Part shown: positions 49,843 through 61,159 of the stretch, in pieces | Layout: each line of letters opens with the position of its first letter | Position numbering within the stretch: position 1 is the stretch's first letter | Source of the DNA: Lactobacillus rodentium | GTDB lineage: Bacteria; Bacillota; Bacilli; Lactobacillales; Lactobacillaceae | DNA length: 64,000 nt | Assembly: GCF_003423665.1 (NCBI RefSeq) | Contig: NZ_BFBY01000001.1 | Span: 62,001 to 126,000, forward strand | Reading direction: 5' to 3' | Notes under the pieces: model-generated | The model's database searches: none | Seen by the model: only the letters and a program-made list of their open reading frames with translations | What the model was told of the DNA's origin: nothing | Position numbers and translations under genes: made by a program

Positions 49843-52323
49843 ATGGAAAATTCTTATAGTGCTAGTGCTAGAAATGTATTAGATATTGCACGAGAACAAG
49901 CACAAAATTTTAATCATCGTATTATTGGAACTGAACATATATTACTTGCGTTAGTAATTGAGGCAAATGGCGAAGCCGGAAAAATTTTACGTCAAAATGG
50001 GGTAACACCGACCGTTATACGAGAAGAAATTGAAAGATATACTGGTTATGGTTCAAGCCCCAAGGCTAATTATGTTGAACTATCACCACGTTTAAACTTA
50101 GTCTTAAACTATGCTAAACGTAGAGCTGATAAATTAGGAAATACAGAAATTAAGACTACCCATATTTTAATGGGCTTACTTGCCAGTGAAAGAATTTTGG
50201 CGAGTTTAATCTTAAAAAATTTAGGACTAGACCCTGCTTATTTAATGGAGCAATTAAAGGGATTGGAAAACAGAGCCAATCCTTATGGTTCAAGTAATAA
50301 TCTGGGAAATAATCTAAATTCAAGTTCTACTTCTAATGAAGGTCAATCAATGACACCAAATTTAGATAAAGTAGCTGTAAATCTTAATAAACGTGCTGAA
50401 GAAGGCGGAATTGATCCGGTTATCGGCAGAGATAAGGAAGTTAAACGAGTAATCCAAATTCTTTCTCGTCGTACTAAAAATAATCCAGTGCTAGTTGGTG
50501 AACCTGGTGTTGGTAAAACTGCAGTAGCGCAAGAAATTGCCATGGCTATTGTAAATGGACAAGTGCCTGAGAACTTACTTAATAAACGAGTAATGTCTTT
50601 AGACATGGGGAGTTTGATTGCTGGTACCAAATATCGTGGTGAGTTTGAAGATCGAATGAAAAAGATCCTCAATGAAGTGCACCTTGATGGCAACGTAATT
50701 CTTTTTGTAGACGAAATGCATACTTTAATTGGTGCTGGAGGTGCAGAAGGGGCCATTGATGCCTCTAATATTTTGAAACCACCTCTAGCACGAGGCGACA
50801 TTCAAATGATTGGGGCTACTACTTTCGATGAGTACCAGAAATATATTGAAAAGGATCAAGCTTTAGCAAGACGTTTTCAACAAGTAAAAATTGAAGAACC
50901 AAGTGCCAAAGAAGCTCAGGCAATTTTGGCCGGACTCAAATCAAAGTATGAAAACTATCATCATGTATTAATTACAGATGATGCCGTTAAAGATGCAGTG
51001 GATCTTGCAGTTAGATACATTTCTAATCGCTATTTACCAGATAAGGCAATTGATTTAATAGATGAAGCAAGTGCAGCAGTAAAAATCAAGGCTAATAGAG
51101 AGAAAAATCCGCGTTTGTCTAAGCTAGAGGCTCAAATTCGGTCAACCGATCAAGATAAAGAACAAGCGGCTGAAAACCAAAACTTTGTCGCAGCAGCACA
51201 ACTTCAAGCTAAAGAAGAAGAGTTACAAAGTGAACTAAATAAATTAACCTCTAATTTAAAGGCAAAAACTGCTAAATCGGCAACAGTTAATAGTGATGAA
51301 ATAGCTAAAGTTGTTGCTCAATGGACTGGTGTCCCAGTTACACGGATGAAGAAAAGTGAAACAAAGCGTTTGGCTCATTTGGAAAGTTTACTTCATGAAC
51401 GTGTAATTGGCCAAGATGCAGCAATTAGCGCAGTAAGTAAAGCGATTCGTCGTAGCCGTAGTGGGATTAAGGATGAAAATCGCCCAATCGGATCTTTCCT
51501 ATTTTTAGGCCCTACAGGGGTAGGAAAGACTGAACTTGCAAAAGCAGTTGCTGATTCTGTATTTGGTTCAGAACAAAATATTATTCGTGTTGATATGTCA
51601 GAATATATGGATCAAGTAGCATCAAGTAAGTTAATTGGTTCTGCCCCTGGTTATGTTGGCTATGAAGAAGGTGGCCAGTTAACTGAAGAAGTTCGTCGTA
51701 ATCCATATTCTGTAGTTTTACTTGATGAAGTAGAAAAGGCTAACCCAGAAGTCTTTAATTTATTACTTCAAGTTTTAGATGAAGGATTTTTAACTGATTC
51801 AAAGGGTAGAAAAGTAGACTTCAGAAATACAATTATTATCATGACTTCTAATTTGGGCTCACGTTCGATTCAAGAAGATAAGACAGTAGGGTTTGCAGCT
51901 GACTTAGCTGACCAAAACCGTCTTAATAAAGAAAGAGTGCAAGCTGCTACTAAACAATTCTTTAGACCAGAATTTCTTAATCGAATTGATGAGACCGTTG
52001 TCTTTGATAGCCTAAGTAAACCGGAATTACGCCAAATTGTTAGCTTGATGACCAAAAAATTGGAAAATCGCTTAGCTAAACAAGATATTACTTTGAAACT
52101 TTCTTCATCAGCTCTTGATGTATTGGCCAAGGATGGTTTTGATCCTGAAATGGGTGCCCGTCCATTGAGAAGAACGATTCAAACTGAATTAGAAGATCAG
52201 ATTGCTGAAAATGTAATTAGCGGTGACCTGGCTGCTGGCCAAACTATTAAAGTTGGTTCTCAAAAAGGAAAACTTAAATTTAAAATTGAAAATAATCGAC
52301 CTAAATCATTAGTTAAGAGCTAA
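49843..52323 (+). CDS. clpC: Clp protease ATPase subunit ClpC
   Basis: An 826-residue AAA+ unfoldase that feeds ClpP. Two N-terminal Clp repeats (residues 1-150) are followed by AAA-1 with Walker A GEPGVGKTAVAQ and DEMHTLIGAGGAEGAIDASN, a coiled-coil M-domain (ENQNFVAAAQLQAKEEELQSEL) and AAA-2 with GPTGVGKTELAK and LLDEVEKA. The C-terminal domain is complete. Unlike the usual ctsR-mcsA-mcsB-clpC operon, it stands alone just before rpoB, and I see no clear CtsR heptad (GGTCAAA) upstream. The ribosome binding site is GGCGGTGG. Confidence 0.95.
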   Translation: MENSYSASARNVLDIAREQAQNFNHRIIGTEHILLALVIEANGEAGKILRQNGVTPTVIREEIERYTGYGSSPKANYVELSPRLNLVLNYAKRRADKLGNTEIKTTHILMGLLASERILASLILKNLGLDPAYLMEQLKGLENRANPYGSSNNLGNNLNSSSTSNEGQSMTPNLDKVAVNLNKRAEEGGIDPVIGRDKEVKRVIQILSRRTKNNPVLVGEPGVGKTAVAQEIAMAIVNGQVPENLLNKRVMSLDMGSLIAGTKYRGEFEDRMKKILNEVHLDGNVILFVDEMHTLIGAGGAEGAIDASNILKPPLARGDIQMIGATTFDEYQKYIEKDQALARRFQQVKIEEPSAKEAQAILAGLKSKYENYHHVLITDDAVKDAVDLAVRYISNRYLPDKAIDLIDEASAAVKIKANREKNPRLSKLEAQIRSTDQDKEQAAENQNFVAAAQLQAKEEELQSELNKLTSNLKAKTAKSATVNSDEIAKVVAQWTGVPVTRMKKSETKRLAHLESLLHERVIGQDAAISAVSKAIRRSRSGIKDENRPIGSFLFLGPTGVGKTELAKAVADSVFGSEQNIIRVDMSEYMDQVASSKLIGSAPGYVGYEEGGQLTEEVRRNPYSVVLLDEVEKANPEVFNLLLQVLDEGFLTDSKGRKVDFRNTIIIMTSNLGSRSIQEDKTVGFAADLADQNRLNKERVQAATKQFFRPEFLNRIDETVVFDSLSKPELRQIVSLMTKKLENRLAKQDITLKLSSSALDVLAKDGFDPEMGARPLRRTIQTELEDQIAENVISGDLAAGQTIKVGSQKGKLKFKIENNRPKSLVKS

Positions 52324-52333
52324 TACAATAGCT

Positions 52334-52362
52334 TTGACAAAAAGTCAAGAATAGAGTAAAAT
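52334..52362 (+). promoter_or_regulatory. Promoter of the rpoBC transcript
   Basis: TTGACA (52334-52339), a 17-base spacer and TAAAAT (52357-52362). It starts transcription near 52369, before the leader hairpins. Confidence 0.75.
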
Positions 52363-52368
52363 TATCTC

Positions 52369-52422
52369 TGTTTAAAAGGCTGAAATTCAGGATTTCACTG
52401 ATCTATTGTCCAGTGAGATGAT
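52369..52422 (+). promoter_or_regulatory. rpoB leader with stacked hairpins (candidate Lacto-rpoB element)
   Basis: The transcript would begin with a CTGAA/TTCAG or GAAAT/ATTTC hairpin (52381-52395) and CACTG-N10-CAGTG (52396-52415). A conserved RNA called Lacto-rpoB lies at this place in Lactobacillales. I infer membership from position, gene and organism, not from a covariance match. Confidence 0.5.
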
Positions 52423-52460
52423 AAAACAAAAACGACTTATTAAGTTGTTTTTGTTTTTTT
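52423..52460 (+). terminator. Intrinsic terminator in the rpoB leader
   Basis: A stem of about 17 bp (52423-52439 with 52441-52457, core ACAAAAACGACTTA) followed by a T-run. It can end clpC transcripts and, unless antiterminated, those from the promoter at 52334. Between it and rpoB I see only a weak second promoter (TTGCAA 52480, TAATAT 52501). Confidence 0.85.
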
Positions 52461-52539
52461 GTACCCAAAAATTGGCTTTTTGCAAAATGTAACATAAATG
52501 TAATATTAGGCTCTTTTTATGCAAGAAAGGATGTTTGCT

Positions 52540-55500
52540 GTGTTAGGACATACTGTAAACTACGGTAGCCATCGTACTAGACGTAGCTTCTCACGCATCA
52601 AAGAAGTGTTGAAGCTTCCTAATTTAACCGATGTGCAAACGCAATCTTACAAGTGGTTTCTTGATGAAGGTATTCGAGAAATGTTTGATGACATTATGCC
52701 AATTTCAGACTTTTCAGGAAAACTTTCTCTTGAGTTTGTTGATTACAAGCTTTTAAAACCTAAATATACTCTTGAAGAAGCTCGTGATCATGATGCTAAT
52801 TATGCTGCACCATTACACGTAACTTTGAAGTTAACTAACCATGAAACTGGTGAAATTAAGACCCAAGATGTTTTCTTTGGCGATTTCCCATTGATGACTG
52901 ATTCAGGTACCTTCGTAATTAATGGTGCTGAAAGAGTTATTGTTTCTCAGTTGGTTCGTTCACCAGGTGTATATTACAATTCAGATTTTGATAAGAATGG
53001 TCGTGCAATCTACGGTGCAACTGTTATTCCTAACCGTGGTGCTTGGCTTGAATATGAAACTGATGCTAAGAATTTAGCTTATGTACGTATTGATAGAACT
53101 CGTAAATTACCACTATCTATTTTAATTCGTGCTTTAGGTTTTGGTTCTGACAGCGAAATCCTTGATATGTTTGGTGATATTGATTCACTTAAATTTACTT
53201 TGGATAAGGATTTACATAAGAATCCTGCTGATTCTAGAGTAGCAGAAGCATTAAAAGACATTTATGAAAGATTACGTCCAGGTGAACCTAAGACTACTGA
53301 TTCATCTCGTTCACTTCTTTATGCACGTTTCTTTGATCCAAGAAGATATGATTTAGCTCCTGTTGGTCGTTACAAGATTAATAAGAAGCTATCTTTGAAG
53401 AACCGTTTATTAAAGCAAACTTTAGCTGAAACTTTAGCAGATCCAGATACTGGTGAAATTATTGCTAAAAAGGGTACTGTTGTTACTCACGAAGTAATGG
53501 AAAAATTAAGTCCATACTTAGATCGCGATGATTTTAAGATGGTAACTTATGAACCATCAGATGAAGCTGTTGTTCCTGAACCAATTACTGTTCAAGAAAT
53601 TAAGGTTTACTCTAAGAATGATCCTGAAAAAGAAGTTAAGTTAATGTCAAATGGTCATATTGCTGATGACGTTAAGCACTTAACTCCAGCTGATGTATTG
53701 AGCTCAATTAACTACTTCTTTAACTTACAAGAAGGAATTGGTACTACTGATGATATCGATCACTTAGGTAACCGTCGTATTCGTCGTGTGGGTGAATTGC
53801 TTCAAAACCAATTTAGAATTGGTTTAGCACGTATGGAACGTGTTGTTCGTGAAAGAATGTCAACTCAAGATATTGATACTGTTACTCCGCAACAATTAAT
53901 CAATATCCGTCCAGTTGTTGCCTCAGTTAAAGAATTCTTTGGTTCATCACAATTATCACAATTCATGGACCAAAACAACCCATTGGGCGAGTTAACTCAC
54001 AAACGTCGTATGTCAGCCTTAGGACCTGGTGGTTTATCACGTGACCGTGCTGGTTATGAAGTTCGTGATGTGCACTATACTCACTATGGACGTCTTTGTC
54101 CGATTGAAACACCTGAAGGTCCTAACATTGGTTTGATTAACTCTTTGGCAACTTATGCTGTAGTTAATAAGTATGGTTTCATTGAAACTCCATACCGTCG
54201 TGTTTCATGGACTGACCATAAAGTTACAGATAAGATTGATTACTTAACTGCTGACGAAGAAGATAACTACATTATTGCCAGTGCCAACTCTCCAATTAAT
54301 GAAGATGGCTCATTTAAAGATGATATTGTGTTGGCACGTCATAAGGAAGATAATGTCGAAGTTTCACCTGATAAAGTTGACTACATGGATGTTATTCCTA
54401 AACAAGTAGTTTCCGTAACTTCAGCATGTATCCCATTCCTTGAAAACGATGACTCTAACCGTGCTTTGATGGGTGCTAACCACCAACGTCAAGCCGTTCC
54501 TTTGATTAATCCACATGCACCACTTGTTGGTACTGGTATGGAATACCGTGCTGCTCACGATTCAGGGGATGCTCTATTAGCTAAGGCACCTGGTGTAGTT
54601 GAATATGTTGATGCAAATGAAATTAGAGTTAGACGCGACGATAAAACTTTAGATAAATACGTCCTTGAAAAATACCGTCGTTCAAACGCAACTAAGAACT
54701 ATAACCAAACTCCTAATGTAAATAAGGGCGAAAGAGTTGTAGCTGGTGAAGTTATTGCCGATGGTCCGGCAATGGATAAGGGTGAATTATCTGTTGGTCA
54801 AAACCCAATTATAGCCTTTACTACTTGGGACATGTATAACTTCGAAGATGCCGTTATGATTTCAGAAAAATTAGTTAAAGATGATGTATATACTTCAATT
54901 CACATCGAAGACTATGAATCTGAAGCGCGTGATACTAAATTAGGACCTGAAGAAATTACTCGCGAAATTCCTAATGTAGGTGAAGATGCTCTTAAGGATC
55001 TTGACGAAGAAGGTATTGTACGTATCGGTGCTGAAGTAAAAGATGGTGACATTTTGGTTGGTAAAGTTACTCCTAAGGGTGTAACAGAGTTATCAGCAGA
55101 AGAACGTTTGCTTCACGCTATTTTCGGTGAAAAGGCTCGTGAAGTTCGTGATACTTCACTTCGTGTACCACATGGTGGTGGCGGTATTGTTCAAAATGTT
55201 CAAGTCTTTACGCGTGAAGCTGGTGATGAATTAGCACCAGGTGTAAACAAGATGGTTCGTGTTTACATTGTTCAAAAACGTAAGATCCAAGTTGGTGATA
55301 AGGTTTCAGGTCGTCACGGAAACAAGGGTACTATTGCCTTAGTTTGTCCTGAAGAAGATATGCCATACTTACCAGATGGTCGTCCAGTTGATATTTGTTT
55401 GAACCCAATGGGTGTGCCTTCACGTATGAATATTGGACAGGTTCTTGAATTGCACTTAGGTATGGCTGCAAAACACTTAGGTATTCACGTTGCAACTCCA

Positions 55501-56151
55501 GTATTCGATGGTGCTACTGAAGATGATATGTGGGACTTAGTTCGTGAAGCTGGTCTTGGCAAAGATGGTAAGACAGTTCTTTACGATGGTCGTACCGGTG
55601 AACCATTCCATAACAGAGTTTCTGTTGGGGTTATGTACTACTTGAAGTTAACTCACATGGTAGACGACAAGATCCACGCACGTTCAATTGGGCCTTACTC
55701 ATTGGTTACTCAACAACCACTTGGTGGTAAAGCACAATTTGGTGGACAGCGTTTTGGTGAAATGGAAGTTTGGGCTCTTGAAGCTTACGGTGCCGCTTAT
55801 ACTTTACAAGAAATTTTAACTTACAAATCTGACGATGTTGTAGGTCGTGTAAAGGCATATGAAGCAATTGTTAAGGGTGAAAAGATTCCAAAACCTGGTG
55901 TACCAGAATCATTTAGAGTTTTAGTAAAAGAACTCCAATCTCTTGGCTTAGATATTAATGTTTTAGATCTAAACCATCATGAAGTTGATCTTCGTGATAT
56001 GGAAGATGCAAATGAACATCTTAATATCGATACCTTATCTAAGATGGCTGAACAACAAGAGAAAAAGAAGTTAGCCGAAGAAGCTGCTAAAAATGAAGAT
56101 CAAGCTCATTCCGTAGTAGACTCTTCATCAGATGATAAGCTTTCTAAGTAG
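52540..56151 (+). CDS. rpoB: RNA polymerase beta subunit
   Basis: It forms the catalytic core with RpoC. A complete gene of 1203 residues from GTG 52540, read [26 protein letters not shown] is placed 8 bases before this GTG, whereas ATG 52519 and ATG 52531 lack spacing. The rifampicin-binding region around [20 protein letters not shown] (near residue 480) is wild-type in appearance. [19 protein letters not shown] and [20 protein letters not shown] are conserved. The C-terminal tail is acidic (last 60 residues). rpoC follows after 18 bases. Confidence 0.97.
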   Translation: MLGHTVNYGSHRTRRSFSRIKEVLKLPNLTDVQTQSYKWFLDEGIREMFDDIMPISDFSGKLSLEFVDYKLLKPKYTLEEARDHDANYAAPLHVTLKLTNHETGEIKTQDVFFGDFPLMTDSGTFVINGAERVIVSQLVRSPGVYYNSDFDKNGRAIYGATVIPNRGAWLEYETDAKNLAYVRIDRTRKLPLSILIRALGFGSDSEILDMFGDIDSLKFTLDKDLHKNPADSRVAEALKDIYERLRPGEPKTTDSSRSLLYARFFDPRRYDLAPVGRYKINKKLSLKNRLLKQTLAETLADPDTGEIIAKKGTVVTHEVMEKLSPYLDRDDFKMVTYEPSDEAVVPEPITVQEIKVYSKNDPEKEVKLMSNGHIADDVKHLTPADVLSSINYFFNLQEGIGTTDDIDHLGNRRIRRVGELLQNQFRIGLARMERVVRERMSTQDIDTVTPQQLINIRPVVASVKEFFGSSQLSQFMDQNNPLGELTHKRRMSALGPGGLSRDRAGYEVRDVHYTHYGRLCPIETPEGPNIGLINSLATYAVVNKYGFIETPYRRVSWTDHKVTDKIDYLTADEEDNYIIASANSPINEDGSFKDDIVLARHKEDNVEVSPDKVDYMDVIPKQVVSVTSACIPFLENDDSNRALMGANHQRQAVPLINPHAPLVGTGMEYRAAHDSGDALLAKAPGVVEYVDANEIRVRRDDKTLDKYVLEKYRRSNATKNYNQTPNVNKGERVVAGEVIADGPAMDKGELSVGQNPIIAFTTWDMYNFEDAVMISEKLVKDDVYTSIHIEDYESEARDTKLGPEEITREIPNVGEDALKDLDEEGIVRIGAEVKDGDILVGKVTPKGVTELSAEERLLHAIFGEKAREVRDTSLRVPHGGGGIVQNVQVFTREAGDELAPGVNKMVRVYIVQKRKIQVGDKVSGRHGNKGTIALVCPEEDMPYLPDGRPVDICLNPMGVPSRMNIGQVLELHLGMAAKHLGIHVATPVFDGATEDDMWDLVREAGLGKDGKTVLYDGRTGEPFHNRVSVGVMYYLKLTHMVDDKIHARSIGPYSLVTQQPLGGKAQFGGQRFGEMEVWALEAYGAAYTLQEILTYKSDDVVGRVKAYEAIVKGEKIPKPGVPESFRVLVKELQSLGLDINVLDLNHHEVDLRDMEDANEHLNIDTLSKMAEQQEKKKLAEEAAKNEDQAHSVVDSSSDDKLSK

Positions 56152-56169
56152 TAAAGAGGAGGTTAAACT

Positions 56170-59100
56170 TTGATTGACGTAAATAAGTTTGAAAGTATGC
56201 AAATTGGTTTAGCTTCTCCTAATAAGATCAGAAGTTGGTCTTATGGTGAAGTTAAAAAACCTGAAACAATTAACTATCGTACTTTGAAACCAGAAAAAGA
56301 TGGTCTTTTTGACGAAAGAATTTTTGGACCAACAAAAGACTATGCTTGTGCCTGTGGTAAATACAAAGGCGTTCGTTATCGTGGCATTGTCTGTGATCGT
56401 TGTGGTGTCGAAGTTACTTCTTCTAAAGTTAGAAGAGAAAGAATGGGTCATATTGAATTGGCCGCACCCGTATCACACATTTGGTACTTTAAAGGTATTC
56501 CATCTCGTATGGGACTTGTTTTAGATATATCACCTCGTTCACTTGAAGAAGTAATTTATTTTGCTGCATACATTGTTATTGATGCTGGTGATACTGATTT
56601 AGAAAATAAGCAACTTTTAACTGAAGTTGAATACCGTGATTATAAGGCAAAATATGGTGATCGCTTCGAAGCCAAAATGGGTGCTGAAGCTATCAAAGAA
56701 CTCTTAGAAAGAGTGGATATTGATAAAGAAGTTGCGACACTAAAAGAAGAACTAAAAAGTGCTACTGGTCAAAAGAGAACTAGAGCCATTAGACGTCTTG
56801 ACATTTTAGATGCATTTAAGACTTCAGGTAACAAGCCAGAATGGATGATCATGGATTGTATTCCAGTTATTCCACCTGATCTTCGTCCAATGGTCCAACT
56901 TGATGGGGGACGCTTTGCTACTTCAGATTTGAATGATTTATATAGACGTGTAATTAATAGAAATAATCGATTAAAGAGATTATTAGACTTAAACGCACCT
57001 CGTATTATTGTTCAAAATGAAAAGAGAATGCTCCAAGAAGCAGTTGATGCTTTAATTGACAACGGTCGTCGTGGTCGTCCAGTTGTAGGACCAGGTAACC
57101 GTCCACTTAAATCACTTTCACATATGTTGAAAGGTAAGCAAGGTCGTTTCCGTCAAAACTTACTTGGTAAACGTGTTGACTACTCAGGTCGTTCAGTTAT
57201 TGATGTTTCACCTAAATTGAAGTTCTATCAATGTGGTGTTCCACGTCCAATGGCTCTTGAATTATTCAAGCCATTTGTAATTAACGAATTAGTTAAACGT
57301 GGTTTAGCATCAAATATTAAGAACGCTACTCGTAAAATTGATCGTGAAGATGACGATGTCTGGGATGTCCTAGAAGATGTAATCAAGGAAAGACCAGTTC
57401 TTTTGAACCGTGCACCTACTCTTCACCGTTTAGGTATTCAAGCATTTGAACCAGTTCTTGTACCAGGTAAATCTATTAGACTTCACCCATTAGCATGTGA
57501 AGCTTACAATGCCGACTTTGATGGTGACCAGATGGCCATTCACGTACCATTGTCAGATGAAGCTGTAGCTGAATCTCGTCTTTTGATGCTTGCAGCTCAC
57601 CACATTTTGGCACCTAGAGATGGTAAACCAGTTGTAACACCATCACAGGATATTGTTTTAGGTAATTATTGGTTAACTCAATCAGAACGAGGACGTGAAG
57701 GTGAAGGTATGATTTTTGATTCACCTGAAGAAGCAGCTATTGCTTATGCAAATGGTGATATTCATTACCACACTCGTATTGGTTTAGCAGCTGACTCAAT
57801 GCCTGAAAAGCCATGGCCAAAAGGTCACGAACACGATATCTTTGTAACTACTTATGGTAAGTTGGTCTTTAATCAAATCTTGCCAAAAGATTTCTTCTAC
57901 ATTAATGACCCAACTCAAGAAAACTTAACTCACCCAATTGATGAACGTTACTTCTTACAACCTGGAGAAGATATTCATGAAAAATTGGATAATATGAAGT
58001 TAGGTGATGCCTTTAAGAAGGGCTTCTTATCTGACATCATTGCTCAAATTTATAAGATTTACAAAGTGCAAAGAACTTCAGATTTACTTGATGATATTAA
58101 GGAATTAGGTTTCACCGTATGTACTTACTCAGGTTTGACTATTGGTGTTGAAGATATTCCTACTATTACTGATAAAGATGATATCGTAGCTGAAGCACGT
58201 AAGAAGGTTGATGTTGTTTCTAAGCAATACCGTCGTGGTTTGATTACCGATGAAGAAAGACACGATCGTGTAATTAGTATTTGGAATAGCTGTAAAGATA
58301 CTGTTCAAGCAGAAATTGCTGATATTCACGCTCCACGTAATCCAATTACAGTCATGGCTGATTCTGGAGCTCGTGGTAACATTTCAAACTTTACTCAGTT
58401 AGCTGGTATGCGTGGACTTATGGCCGCTCCTAACGGAGGAATGATGGAAATTCCTGTTACTTCAAACTTCCGTGAAGGTTTATCAGTGCTAGAAATGTTC
58501 ATGTCAACTCACGGTGCTCGTAAAGGAATGACTGATACTGCTTTGAAGACTGCCAACTCAGGTTACTTAACTCGTCGTTTGGTTGATGTTGCTCAAGACG
58601 TAATTATTCGTGAAGAAGATTGTGGTACTGATCGTGGTATTACAGTTAAGGCAATTACTGAAGGCGATGAAATGATCGAACCACTCTTTGATCGTTTAGT
58701 TGGTCGTTACACTTTGAAGAGCGTTGTAAATCCACAAACAGGAGAAGTTATTTGCCCTGCTGACGTAATGATGGATGAAGACATGGCTCACAAGATTGTA
58801 GATGCCGGTGTAACTGAAGTTACTATCCGTTCTGTCTTCACTTGTAACACTCCACACGGTGTATGTAAGAAGTGTTATGGTATGAACCTTGCTACTGGTG
58901 AAGATGTTGAAGTTGGTGAAGCAGTAGGTACTGTTGCCGCTCAATCAATTGGTGAACCAGGTACCCAGCTTACTATGCGTAACTTCCACAACGGTGGGGT
59001 TGCCGGTGGTGCAGATATTACTCAAGGTCTTCCTCGTGTTCAAGAATTGTTCGAAGCACGTAACCCTAAAGGTCGCGCTACAATTTCTGAAGTTAGTGGT

Positions 59101-59841
59101 GAAGTTACTTCTATTGAAGAAGATCCAGCAGAACACTCACGTCAAATTACTGTTCAAGGTCAAACTGATACTCGTACTTATGATGTACCTTATACTGCAT
59201 CTGTAGCAGTTAGTGAAGGTGATCATGTTGAACGTGGTGACCGTTTGACAATTGGTTCAGTTGATCCTAAGGAATTAATTCGTGTCTGTGATTCATTAAC
59301 TACTGAAAAATACATTTTGAATGAAATTCAAAAAGCCTACAGAATGCAGGGTGTAGAAGTTGCTGATAAGCATGCCGAAGTAATTACTCGTCAAATGTTA
59401 CAAAAAGTTCGTATCCTTGATCCTGGTGAAACTGATCTCTTACCAGGCGAATTAATGGATATTGGTGACTTTAAGGAACGTAATAAGGAAGTTATTATTT
59501 CTGGTGGTATTCCAGCAACTGCCCAAAGTGTAATTCTTGGTATTACTAAGGCTGCCCTTGAAACTAACAGTTTCTTATCAGCTGCTTCATTCCAAGAAAC
59601 AACTCGTATCCTTACGGATGCCTCAATTAGAGGTAAGGAGGATCCACTTCTTGGACTTAAGGAAAATGTTATTATTGGTAAGATTATTCCTGCAGGTACT
59701 GGTATGGCAGTATATCGTGAAATGGAACCAAAAGTTGATGTTCCTGAAGAAAATTTAAAGGATGCTAAGAAAGATTCAGTATATTCAATTGCTGATATTG
59801 AAAAGAAATTAGCAGCTGAAAGCAACGACAGCAAAGATTAA
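56170..59841 (+). CDS. rpoC: RNA polymerase beta' subunit
   Basis: The catalytic subunit, 1223 residues. The N-terminal zinc site is [20 protein letters not shown] (four Cys), the active-site Mg motif is [14 protein letters not shown], the trigger loop is [21 protein letters not shown], and a second zinc Cys cluster is [13 protein letters not shown]. Starts with TTG after GAGGAGGT, 6 bases before the codon. It ends at a bidirectional terminator. Confidence 0.97.
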   Translation: MIDVNKFESMQIGLASPNKIRSWSYGEVKKPETINYRTLKPEKDGLFDERIFGPTKDYACACGKYKGVRYRGIVCDRCGVEVTSSKVRRERMGHIELAAPVSHIWYFKGIPSRMGLVLDISPRSLEEVIYFAAYIVIDAGDTDLENKQLLTEVEYRDYKAKYGDRFEAKMGAEAIKELLERVDIDKEVATLKEELKSATGQKRTRAIRRLDILDAFKTSGNKPEWMIMDCIPVIPPDLRPMVQLDGGRFATSDLNDLYRRVINRNNRLKRLLDLNAPRIIVQNEKRMLQEAVDALIDNGRRGRPVVGPGNRPLKSLSHMLKGKQGRFRQNLLGKRVDYSGRSVIDVSPKLKFYQCGVPRPMALELFKPFVINELVKRGLASNIKNATRKIDREDDDVWDVLEDVIKERPVLLNRAPTLHRLGIQAFEPVLVPGKSIRLHPLACEAYNADFDGDQMAIHVPLSDEAVAESRLLMLAAHHILAPRDGKPVVTPSQDIVLGNYWLTQSERGREGEGMIFDSPEEAAIAYANGDIHYHTRIGLAADSMPEKPWPKGHEHDIFVTTYGKLVFNQILPKDFFYINDPTQENLTHPIDERYFLQPGEDIHEKLDNMKLGDAFKKGFLSDIIAQIYKIYKVQRTSDLLDDIKELGFTVCTYSGLTIGVEDIPTITDKDDIVAEARKKVDVVSKQYRRGLITDEERHDRVISIWNSCKDTVQAEIADIHAPRNPITVMADSGARGNISNFTQLAGMRGLMAAPNGGMMEIPVTSNFREGLSVLEMFMSTHGARKGMTDTALKTANSGYLTRRLVDVAQDVIIREEDCGTDRGITVKAITEGDEMIEPLFDRLVGRYTLKSVVNPQTGEVICPADVMMDEDMAHKIVDAGVTEVTIRSVFTCNTPHGVCKKCYGMNLATGEDVEVGEAVGTVAAQSIGEPGTQLTMRNFHNGGVAGGADITQGLPRVQELFEARNPKGRATISEVSGEVTSIEEDPAEHSRQITVQGQTDTRTYDVPYTASVAVSEGDHVERGDRLTIGSVDPKELIRVCDSLTTEKYILNEIQKAYRMQGVEVADKHAEVITRQMLQKVRILDPGETDLLPGELMDIGDFKERNKEVIISGGIPATAQSVILGITKAALETNSFLSAASFQETTRILTDASIRGKEDPLLGLKENVIIGKIIPAGTGMAVYREMEPKVDVPEENLKDAKKDSVYSIADIEKKLAAESNDSKD

Positions 59842-59868
59842 TTGATCTAGCTTAAATTACTTTATGTT

Positions 59869-59899
59869 AAAAAACCGTCTCGTATGAGACGGTTTTTTT
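59869..59899. terminator. Bidirectional terminator between rpoC and the prepilin peptidase gene
   Basis: AAAACCGTCTC pairs with GAGACGGTTTT around GTAT, with T-run and A-run flanks. Confidence 0.92.
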
Positions 59900-59906
59900 G
59901 TTTGGC

Positions 59907-60572
59907 TTAGTAGAGGAGAACGTAACTTGTGAGCATAAAGGGCAAGAATGGAAGGGGATCTTTTTGTCGATTGAAAAAATAAAATATTAAAAAAAGAATT
60001 GATGATAACAATAAGGTATGCAGTCCAAAAATCTGTCCCTTATATAAAGAAATTAAAATAAAAAATAATGTATCACCAGTACCAAATTTTCCTTTTAGAT
60101 TCATGTAAAACATTAATAAAACTAAGATTAATAAAAGTAACCAGTTGGCAGCAGAATAAAAATGAATACTGCTCTCTGAAGCAGTAAGAGAAATAGTAAA
60201 AGGAACAAGTAACAAAATAGTTTCAAATTCTAAAAAGTAATAATCAAAGAGTGCACATACTAAAAAGAAAAATAGAAACGTACCGGACGAAAAACCTGTT
60301 TGAGAAAATAAAAAGATTTTGGAAAAGTATAAACCACTGAGTAATTCAATGAAAAAAATAAAAGGAGAAATTGGTTCTTTACAATGTGAACATTTACCTC
60401 GCTTTAACAAGTAGGAAAAGATAGGAATTTGGTCTAATAAAGTTAAAGGATAGTGACATGTATCACAACGAGAAAAAGAATTTACGAAGGATTTGTTATA
60501 ATTACGTTCTACAACGACAAGAGCATGAGATCCCAAAATTGTACCCATAAAAAAATTAAAAAATATCATCAT
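59907..60572 (-). CDS. Prepilin peptidase (type IV, ComC/PilD family)
   Basis: A 221-residue aspartyl protease of the membrane that processes and methylates prepilins and competence pseudopilins. The N-terminal zinc domain CDTCHYPL and CSHCKEPI gives the usual four Cys. The two catalytic Asp lie in ALFDYYFLEF and in GTGDTLFF (GxGD type). It has about six hydrophobic helices. Length is slightly short. In this class it serves a competence pilus (comG genes), which are not in this window. It is an isolated minus-strand gene between rpoC and the str operon. GGAGGT precedes the ATG. Confidence 0.88.
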   Translation of the reverse strand: MMIFFNFFMGTILGSHALVVVERNYNKSFVNSFSRCDTCHYPLTLLDQIPIFSYLLKRGKCSHCKEPISPFIFFIELLSGLYFSKIFLFSQTGFSSGTFLFFFLVCALFDYYFLEFETILLLVPFTISLTASESSIHFYSAANWLLLLILVLLMFYMNLKGKFGTGDTLFFILISLYKGQIFGLHTLLLSSILFLIFYFFNRQKDPLPFLPFMLTSYVLLY

Positions 60573-60625
60573 ATAATACCTCCAAAATTTATTACGAAAA
60601 AAATAATAATTTTGTTTACTTAATA

Positions 60626-60654
60626 TTGACGCTTATGTTTATTCGCGGTAAACT
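60626..60654 (+). promoter_or_regulatory. Promoter of the str operon
   Basis: TTGACG (60626-60631), a 17-base spacer and TAAACT (60649-60654). It gives a leader of about 76 bases before rpsL. Confidence 0.75.
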
Positions 60655-60676
60655 AACATTCGTGCATATAAATATG

Positions 60677-60710
60677 ATATCCGTGAGGTCAAAAAGAAAC
60701 TCCCGGATGT
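60677..60710 (+). promoter_or_regulatory. Leader hairpin before rpsL
   Basis: ATCCG/CGGAT plus GAG/CTC with a one-base internal mismatch (60679-60708, extended by U-G and A-U pairs to 60677-60710), apical loop about 12 bases. It lies just before the AGGAGG of rpsL. This suits autoregulation by a ribosomal protein, but that is inference. Confidence 0.5.
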
Positions 60711-60736
60711 GTGAACAAAATTAGGAGGAAAATTTA

Positions 60737-61144
60737 ATGCCAACTATTAACCAATTGGTTAGAAAAGGCCGTCACTCAAAGACGACTAAATCAAAGTCAC
60801 CAGCTTTGAACTATGCTTACAACAGCATGAAGAAAGAAATGAATTATAACCCAGCTCCTCAAATGCGTGGAGTAGCTACTCGTGTAGGTACTATGACACC
60901 TAAGAAGCCTAACTCGGCTTTACGTAAGTACGCTCGTGTACGTCTTTCAAATATGGTTGAAGTTACTGCTTATATTCCAGGTATTGGACACAATTTACAA
61001 GAACACTCTGTTGTATTAATTCGTGGTGGTCGTGTAAAGGACCTTCCTGGTGTTCGTTACCACATTGTTCGTGGTGCTTTGGATACTGCAGGTGTAGATG
61101 GCAGAAAGCAATCTCGTTCTAAATACGGTGCAAAGAAGGACTAA
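60737..61144 (+). CDS. rpsL: Ribosomal protein S12
   Basis: Small-subunit decoding-centre protein. The 135 residues include [20 protein letters not shown] and the signature [20 protein letters not shown]. The streptomycin-site Lys is in [14 protein letters not shown] precedes the ATG at 8 bases. First gene of the str operon (rpsL-rpsG-fusA). Confidence 0.98.
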   Translation: MPTINQLVRKGRHSKTTKSKSPALNYAYNSMKKEMNYNPAPQMRGVATRVGTMTPKKPNSALRKYARVRLSNMVEVTAYIPGIGHNLQEHSVVLIRGGRVKDLPGVRYHIVRGALDTAGVDGRKQSRSKYGAKKD

Positions 61145-61159
61145 GAGGAGGAATAACGA

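Noticed and set aside
50343-50801. Minus-strand ORF of 152 residues within clpC
   Set aside because: It is a shadow of the clpC frame with no ribosome binding site or recognisable domain.
59391-59834. Minus-strand ORF of 147 residues at the end of rpoC
   Set aside because: It is antisense to a conserved coding region and has no start signal.
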